A DNA stretch of 9,596 bases, taken from assembly GCA_002712335.1 (NCBI GenBank), contig PATI01000068.1, positions 13,641 to 23,236 on the forward strand. Reading direction: 5' to 3'. The notes under the pieces are model-generated. The model was not told where the DNA came from and searched no databases. It saw only the letters and a program-made list of their open reading frames with translations. Shown piece after piece: positions 6,238 to 9,596 of the stretch. The DNA is from Rhodospirillaceae bacterium (GTDB lineage: Bacteria; Pseudomonadota; Alphaproteobacteria; MPNO01; UBA2964). A program made the translations under genes and the position numbers. Numbering within the stretch: position 1 is the stretch's first letter; every line of letters begins with the position of its first letter.

Positions 6238-7512
6238 TTAATCTACAGTAATGACATTCAAGCCATCCATATAAGGTTTTAATACATCGGGTATCCTAAT
6301 AGACCCGTTTTCATTTTGATAATTTTCCATTACGGCAATTAAACATCTACCGACTGCTAGTCCCGATCCATTTAACGTATGTACAAATTCAGTCTGCTTT
6401 TTTTCTTTAGGTCGGAAACGTGTTCTCATTCTTCTAGCTTGAAAATCACCACAATTGGAGACAGAGGATATTTCCCTATATTTATTTTGTCCTGGCAGCC
6501 AAACCTCCAGATCGTATGTTTTTTTAGCTGAAAACCCTATATCTCCGGCGCACAGACGCATAACTCTGTAAGGTAAATTTAATCTATTAAGAATTTCTTC
6601 AGCGGCTTCCATTATTCTTTCATGTTCTTCTTCAGATTTTTCAGGGTGACAAATACTAACAAGTTCGACTTTATTAAATTGATGTTGTCTGAGCATACCT
6701 CTTGTATCTTTACCAGCAGCTCCTGCTTCGGAGCGAAAACAAGATGTTAGCGCGGTAAATCGGGCTGGTAATTCCTCCTCTGATAATATTTGTCCGGCAT
6801 GCATATTTGTTAAAGGTACCTCAGCTGTTGGTATCAACCATAAATCTTCTTCGGTTTTGAAAAGATCCTCTTCAAATTTCGGCAGCTGACCCGTACCAAA
6901 TAATGCATCACTTTTAACAAGGACAGGTGGAATAATTTCCATAAAGTCAAATTCTCTAGTATGAACATCTAGCATGAAGGATCCGAGGGCTCGTTCTAAT
7001 CTAGCGAGAGCACCGCTAAGGATTACAAACCGTGAGCCAGATAACCCGCTAGCTTTTTTAAAGTCCATTTCACATAGTAATTCACCAATTTCGACATGAT
7101 CCCTGACAGGGAAATCAAATTGAGTTGGCATCCCTACTTTTCTTACTTCTAAATTATCATCCTCACCTTTCCCCTTCGGAGTATCCTTATCCACATTATT
7201 AGGCAAACTTAGGAGTAATTCCAAAAGTGCTTCTGAAACATTCTTTTCTTCCTCCTCTAACGCTTGAATCTTTTCCTTTAGGTCCCCGACTTCACGAATG
7301 AGTAATTTCGTATCTAAACCTTGTCCCTTTGCTTTGCCAATTTCTTTGGAAGCCAAATTACGACGTTCTTGTAATTTTTGTAATTTAGTCTGAATCGTCC
7401 GCCGTTTGGCGTCTTGATCGACTAATACGGAGGATGCAGCACTTACTCCCCGTTCAGACAAAAGTTCATCGAATATTTTTGGATTATCGCAGATCCAGCG
7501 AATGTCGAGCAT
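6238..7512 (-). CDS. serS: Seryl-tRNA synthetase
   Basis: Class II aminoacyl-tRNA synthetase that charges tRNA-Ser, and tRNA-Sec where present. The 424 residues start MLDIRWICDNP, the standard SerRS opening, which fixes the start at the ATG at 7512; the frame continues to a TTG at 7524 that would add only four residues. The N-terminal antiparallel coiled coil that grips the tRNA long arm spans about 33-102. The catalytic core shows IPTAEVPLTN (227-236), motif 2 FRSEAGAAGKDTRGMLRQHQF (259-279) and motif 3 HTLNGSGLAVGR (378-389). All class II motifs are intact and the length is normal. The 106-bp gap after tatC and a candidate promoter suggest it can be transcribed independently of tatABC. No clear Shine-Dalgarno and no T-box were seen. 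Confidence 0.98.
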   Translation of the reverse strand: MLDIRWICDNPKIFDELLSERGVSAASSVLVDQDAKRRTIQTKLQKLQERRNLASKEIGKAKGQGLDTKLLIREVGDLKEKIQALEEEEKNVSEALLELLLSLPNNVDKDTPKGKGEDDNLEVRKVGMPTQFDFPVRDHVEIGELLCEMDFKKASGLSGSRFVILSGALARLERALGSFMLDVHTREFDFMEIIPPVLVKSDALFGTGQLPKFEEDLFKTEEDLWLIPTAEVPLTNMHAGQILSEEELPARFTALTSCFRSEAGAAGKDTRGMLRQHQFNKVELVSICHPEKSEEEHERIMEAAEEILNRLNLPYRVMRLCAGDIGFSAKKTYDLEVWLPGQNKYREISSVSNCGDFQARRMRTRFRPKEKKQTEFVHTLNGSGLAVGRCLIAVMENYQNENGSIRIPDVLKPYMDGLNVITVD

Positions 7513-7542
7513 AATACAAACCAAAATTGTTTTGTTATTCAG

Positions 7543-7571
7543 TTTATAGGTCTTGTATCCACAATCGTCTA
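7543..7571 (-). promoter_or_regulatory. Candidate promoter of serS-pcm-nlpD
   Basis: On the minus strand a TATAAA -10 box (7543-7548) lies 17 bases from a TAGACG -35-like box (7566-7571), 30 bases before the serS ATG. The -10 is good and the -35 matches four of six. Two GAATC (GANTC) sites lie at 7572-7576 and 7596-7600, just upstream. The region also holds a short AT-rich inverted repeat (TCAATA/TATTGA) with no U-run, so no convincing terminator follows tatC. Confidence 0.35.
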
Positions 7572-7618
7572 GAATCTTAAACTCAATATATTATTGAATC
7601 TAGTTTCTAAAATTTAAC

Positions 7619-8398
7619 TCATCCATCATTATCCTCCGCTGCCCGTTTTTTCTCGATAAAACGAGCTCCAATAATTGATAGCTCGTATAGAAGGATAATA
7701 GGAACGGCTAGCCCTATCTGACTGATAACATCCGGAGGAGTCAAAATCGCTGCAAAGACAAAGACACCCACTATCGCATAACGACGTTTATCGGCAAGAC
7801 CGGCTGCAGAAACAATATTAGCTTTCACTAGTAACATCAAAAATACTGGTAGTTCAAAACCTAAACCAAAGGCAAATATCAATTGCATTACCAAAGATAA
7901 ATATTCATTTACTTTGGGTTCCACTTCAATCGGTAAAAGACCTTCACCTCCAGAAGTCTGAAAATTTAAGAAAAATTCCCAAGCTAGTGGAAAAATAAAG
8001 TAATAAACCAATGCTCCCCCCAAAAAGAAAAGGATAGGAGTAGCAATCAAAAAAGGTAAAAATGCTTTTTTTTCCTTTTTATAGAGGCCGGGTGCGACAA
8101 ACAGCCAAATTTGAGAAGCGATGAGAGGAAATGAGACAAATGCCGCAGTAAAAAAAGCGACCTTTACATATGTAAAAAAAGCTTCATGAAGAGCCGTAAA
8201 AATCATCCGCGCTCCGGTTCTGCTCTCCATTTGTTCCGCCAAAGGCATCATCAAAAAAGCGAAAACATTTTCGGCAAAATAGAACGCTATGAAAAAACAA
8301 ATTATAAAACCCACAAACCCCCAAATGAGACGGCTTCGAAGTTCAGTTAAATGTTCCAAAAGGGACATTTTGGAATCAACCTTTTCTTCATTAACCAT
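7619..8398 (-). CDS. tatC: Twin-arginine translocase subunit TatC
   Basis: Polytopic inner-membrane receptor of the Tat pathway that, with TatB, binds the twin-arginine signal of folded substrates. The 259-residue protein carries the N-terminal MSLLEHLTELRSRL (11-24), including the conserved Glu15 of the signal-binding patch, six hydrophobic segments between about 25 and 246, PGLYKKEK (103-110) in the first cytoplasmic loop, FAFGLGFELPVF (176-187) with the conserved Glu182, and LTPPDVISQ (219-227). The cytoplasmic N-terminus (VNEEKVDSK) is slightly longer than in E. coli. The tatB TAA is followed at once by this ATG, and AAGGA stands seven bases before it, so translation is coupled. The protein appears complete. 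Confidence 0.98.
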   Translation of the reverse strand: MVNEEKVDSKMSLLEHLTELRSRLIWGFVGFIICFFIAFYFAENVFAFLMMPLAEQMESRTGARMIFTALHEAFFTYVKVAFFTAAFVSFPLIASQIWLFVAPGLYKKEKKAFLPFLIATPILFFLGGALVYYFIFPLAWEFFLNFQTSGGEGLLPIEVEPKVNEYLSLVMQLIFAFGLGFELPVFLMLLVKANIVSAAGLADKRRYAIVGVFVFAAILTPPDVISQIGLAVPIILLYELSIIGARFIEKKRAAEDNDG

Positions 8399-8839
8399 TT
8401 AGTCTTCCTTACCTTCGTCAGGCTTAGAAACTCCCGGGGTTTTTTTCGCCTTATCCCGTTGGTCATTCGCAGAAACTGAATTTTTATTTGAGTATCGATG
8501 TTCAGACTCTAATTGATTCAGGTCCAAATCTTTTTGATTTACTAACTTTTGATCTTCTATTTTTGGATCAATTAATTCTTCTAATTTCGTATCGGTAACA
8601 TCGAAGAGATCATCGGAGTTATCTATTCCTAAATCCTTCTGGATGCCTTTGTTAATAGTCTCCAACTCAACTTCATCGGCCAGATCATCTATAGTATTCC
8701 TAAACTCATGGGACATGGAGCGCACTTTTTTTACCCAAGACGTCACTGTTCTAAGAGCACCAGGCAAGTCTTTTGGCCCAACGATAATAATCGCAACCAC
8801 AATTATTATAAGGAATTCCCACCCCCCTATATCAAACAT
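8399..8839 (-). CDS. tatB: Twin-arginine translocase subunit TatB
   Basis: Membrane-anchored Tat component that pairs with TatC in the substrate receptor. It has 146 residues: MFDIGGWEFLIII with the Glu8 found in TatB proteins, one membrane helix to about residue 20, the GPKDLP hinge (21-26), an amphipathic helix (about 26-60, ALRTVTSWVKKVRSMSHEFR), and a long, highly charged cytoplasmic tail rich in Asp, Lys and Asn. The FDIG start and GPKDLP separate it from TatA. The ATG at 8839 has AAAGG four bases upstream. It is preceded by tatA (40-base gap) and abuts tatC. The low-complexity tail is poorly conserved in the family, so its composition carries little functional information. Confidence 0.95.
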   Translation of the reverse strand: MFDIGGWEFLIIIVVAIIIVGPKDLPGALRTVTSWVKKVRSMSHEFRNTIDDLADEVELETINKGIQKDLGIDNSDDLFDVTDTKLEELIDPKIEDQKLVNQKDLDLNQLESEHRYSNKNSVSANDQRDKAKKTPGVSKPDEGKED

Positions 8840-8879
8840 GACGCCTTTGCACCGTCATTTATAAACACTGTCGAAACAA

Positions 8880-9116
8880 TTAACTCTTTGGGGATTCATC
8901 TTTACTTTTAGAATTATTAGAATTCTCTTTTGGCTCCGAGTCTATTGTCTTACCACTATTATTTTCATCTTCAGGTTCATCCTTGAGTCCTTTTTTAAAG
9001 GCAGTGATACCTCTTGCGGCATCTCCCATTAAACTGGATAATTTGCCTCTACCACCAAATAAAACCAGTACGACAACCAACACGATTATCCAATGCCAAA
9101 TGCTAAATGTTCCCAT
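8880..9116 (-). CDS. tatA: Twin-arginine translocase subunit TatA
   Basis: Pore-forming or membrane-weakening subunit recruited by TatBC to move folded proteins. The 78-residue protein has the TatA plan: a short periplasmic start (MGTFSIWHW), one hydrophobic helix (9-20), the Phe-Gly hinge FGGRGK (20-25), an amphipathic helix [19 protein letters not shown] (26-44), and a charged, disordered tail rich in Glu, Asn, Lys and Ser. The start at 9116 has a strong GGAGGGG (9123-9129) six bases upstream. It is the first gene of tatABC and lies 201 bases from scpB, an AT-rich gap with candidate promoters. Placement after scpB is typical of alphaproteobacteria. Confidence 0.96.
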   Translation of the reverse strand: MGTFSIWHWIIVLVVVLVLFGGRGKLSSLMGDAARGITAFKKGLKDEPEDENNSGKTIDSEPKENSNNSKSKDESPKS

Positions 9117-9122
9117 ACCAAT

Positions 9123-9129
9123 CCCCTCC
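9123..9129 (-). promoter_or_regulatory. Strong ribosome-binding site of tatA
   Basis: GGAGGGG on the minus strand ends six bases before the tatA ATG. It supports this start, and its strength fits the high amounts of TatA needed relative to TatB and TatC. Confidence 0.85.
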
Positions 9130-9181
9130 GAAAAACAACCAATTAGTAATTTAATTTCGATTTTGAAAAATCAATAATTTA

Positions 9182-9249
9182 ATTAATAAACGACAATTAT
9201 TTTTGTCTACTTAAGATAAAATTAAAAGTTTAGTTTTAGCCTTTTCCAA
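9182..9249 (-). promoter_or_regulatory. AT-rich tatABC upstream region with two candidate promoters
   Basis: Two minus-strand sigma-70-like pairs can be drawn in the 201-bp scpB-tatA gap. The first is TTGGAA (9244-9249), 17 bases, TTTAAT (9221-9226). The second is TAGACA (9204-9209), 16 bases, ATTAAT (9182-9187), which would start about 60 bases before tatA. The gap is very AT-rich, so chance matches are likely and I cannot choose between them. No clear terminator follows scpB, and read-through from scpAB is possible. Confidence 0.3.
9211..9225. promoter_or_regulatory. CtrA-box-like sequence TTAA-N7-TTAA upstream of tatA
   Basis: TTAAGATAAAATTAA matches the full CtrA consensus TTAA-N7-TTAA of alphaproteobacteria. 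It overlaps the -10 box of one candidate tatA promoter (9221-9226), a position where CtrA could act. AT-rich DNA yields such matches by chance, so this is only a candidate. Confidence 0.3.
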
Positions 9250-9317
9250 CAAACGATCAAGCTTCTTATGTAATTAAAACTAAAAAAGTGACCTACTGTA
9301 GCAAATGAATTAATACC

Positions 9318-9596
<279 letters not shown>

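Noticed and set aside
7513..7524. Upstream TTG start for serS adding four residues
   Set aside because: SerRS proteins begin MLDIRxIRxN, which corresponds to the ATG at 7512; the TTG has no Shine-Dalgarno.
8643..8911. Two overlapping plus-strand frames opposite tatB
   Set aside because: They mirror tatB coding sequence and carry no motif or translation signal.
9195..9210. GACAA/TTGTC inverted repeat in the tatA upstream gap as an operator
   Set aside because: A five-base stem in AT-rich DNA is expected by chance and nothing else supports it.
9286..9304. Short CTACTGTAG-type repeat followed by T's on the minus strand after scpB as a terminator
   Set aside because: The stem is only three to four pairs with too small a loop, and the T-run is offset; not convincing.

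Overview
This window looks like ordinary chromosomal DNA from an AT-rich alphaproteobacterium; the lineage is inferred from gene order and protein style, not from a search. The order scpB, tatA, tatB, tatC, serS, pcm, nlpD/dipM-like, DUF815 ATPase, yajC, secD, secF, Mth938-domain gene is a recognised alphaproteobacterial arrangement. The low GC content (roughly 40%, by eye) would suit a marine or otherwise streamlined-type lineage, but the species cannot be named.

Layout, left to right. Bases 1-135 hold the 3' end of a plus-strand membrane-protein gene. It is followed by a strong rho-independent terminator (157-182) and, nested against it, a weaker terminator-like hairpin facing the other way (134-152). 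Bases 187-3520 are a minus-strand operon read right to left: yajC, secD, secF, then a small Mth938-domain gene. Bases 3521-3688 are a divergent promoter region between yajC (minus) and a DUF815 AAA+ ATPase gene (plus, 3689-4543). The ATPase gene ends inside the 3' end of the minus-strand LysM/LytM lipoprotein gene, a 41-nt tail-to-tail overlap. Bases 4503-7512 are a tightly packed minus-strand run: serS, pcm, nlpD/dipM-like. Bases 7619-9116 are tatA-tatB-tatC, also minus. A 201-bp AT-rich gap separates tatA from the 3' end of scpB, which runs off the right edge.

Functional theme. Most genes serve the cell envelope. SecDF-YajC drives late steps of unfolded-protein export, TatABC exports folded proteins, and the LysM/LytM lipoprotein probably controls wall hydrolysis at division. 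Pcm and SerRS are housekeeping enzymes, and ScpB belongs to the condensin complex. No mobile element, CRISPR array, tRNA, rRNA or obviously foreign gene was found. The points most worth a second look are: the LytM domain has lost most of its zinc and catalytic residues; surE is missing from its usual place between serS and pcm; the Mth938 gene is a relative of mitochondrial NDUFAF3 fixed behind secDF; there is a CtrA-like box upstream of tatA; and two genes overlap tail to tail.
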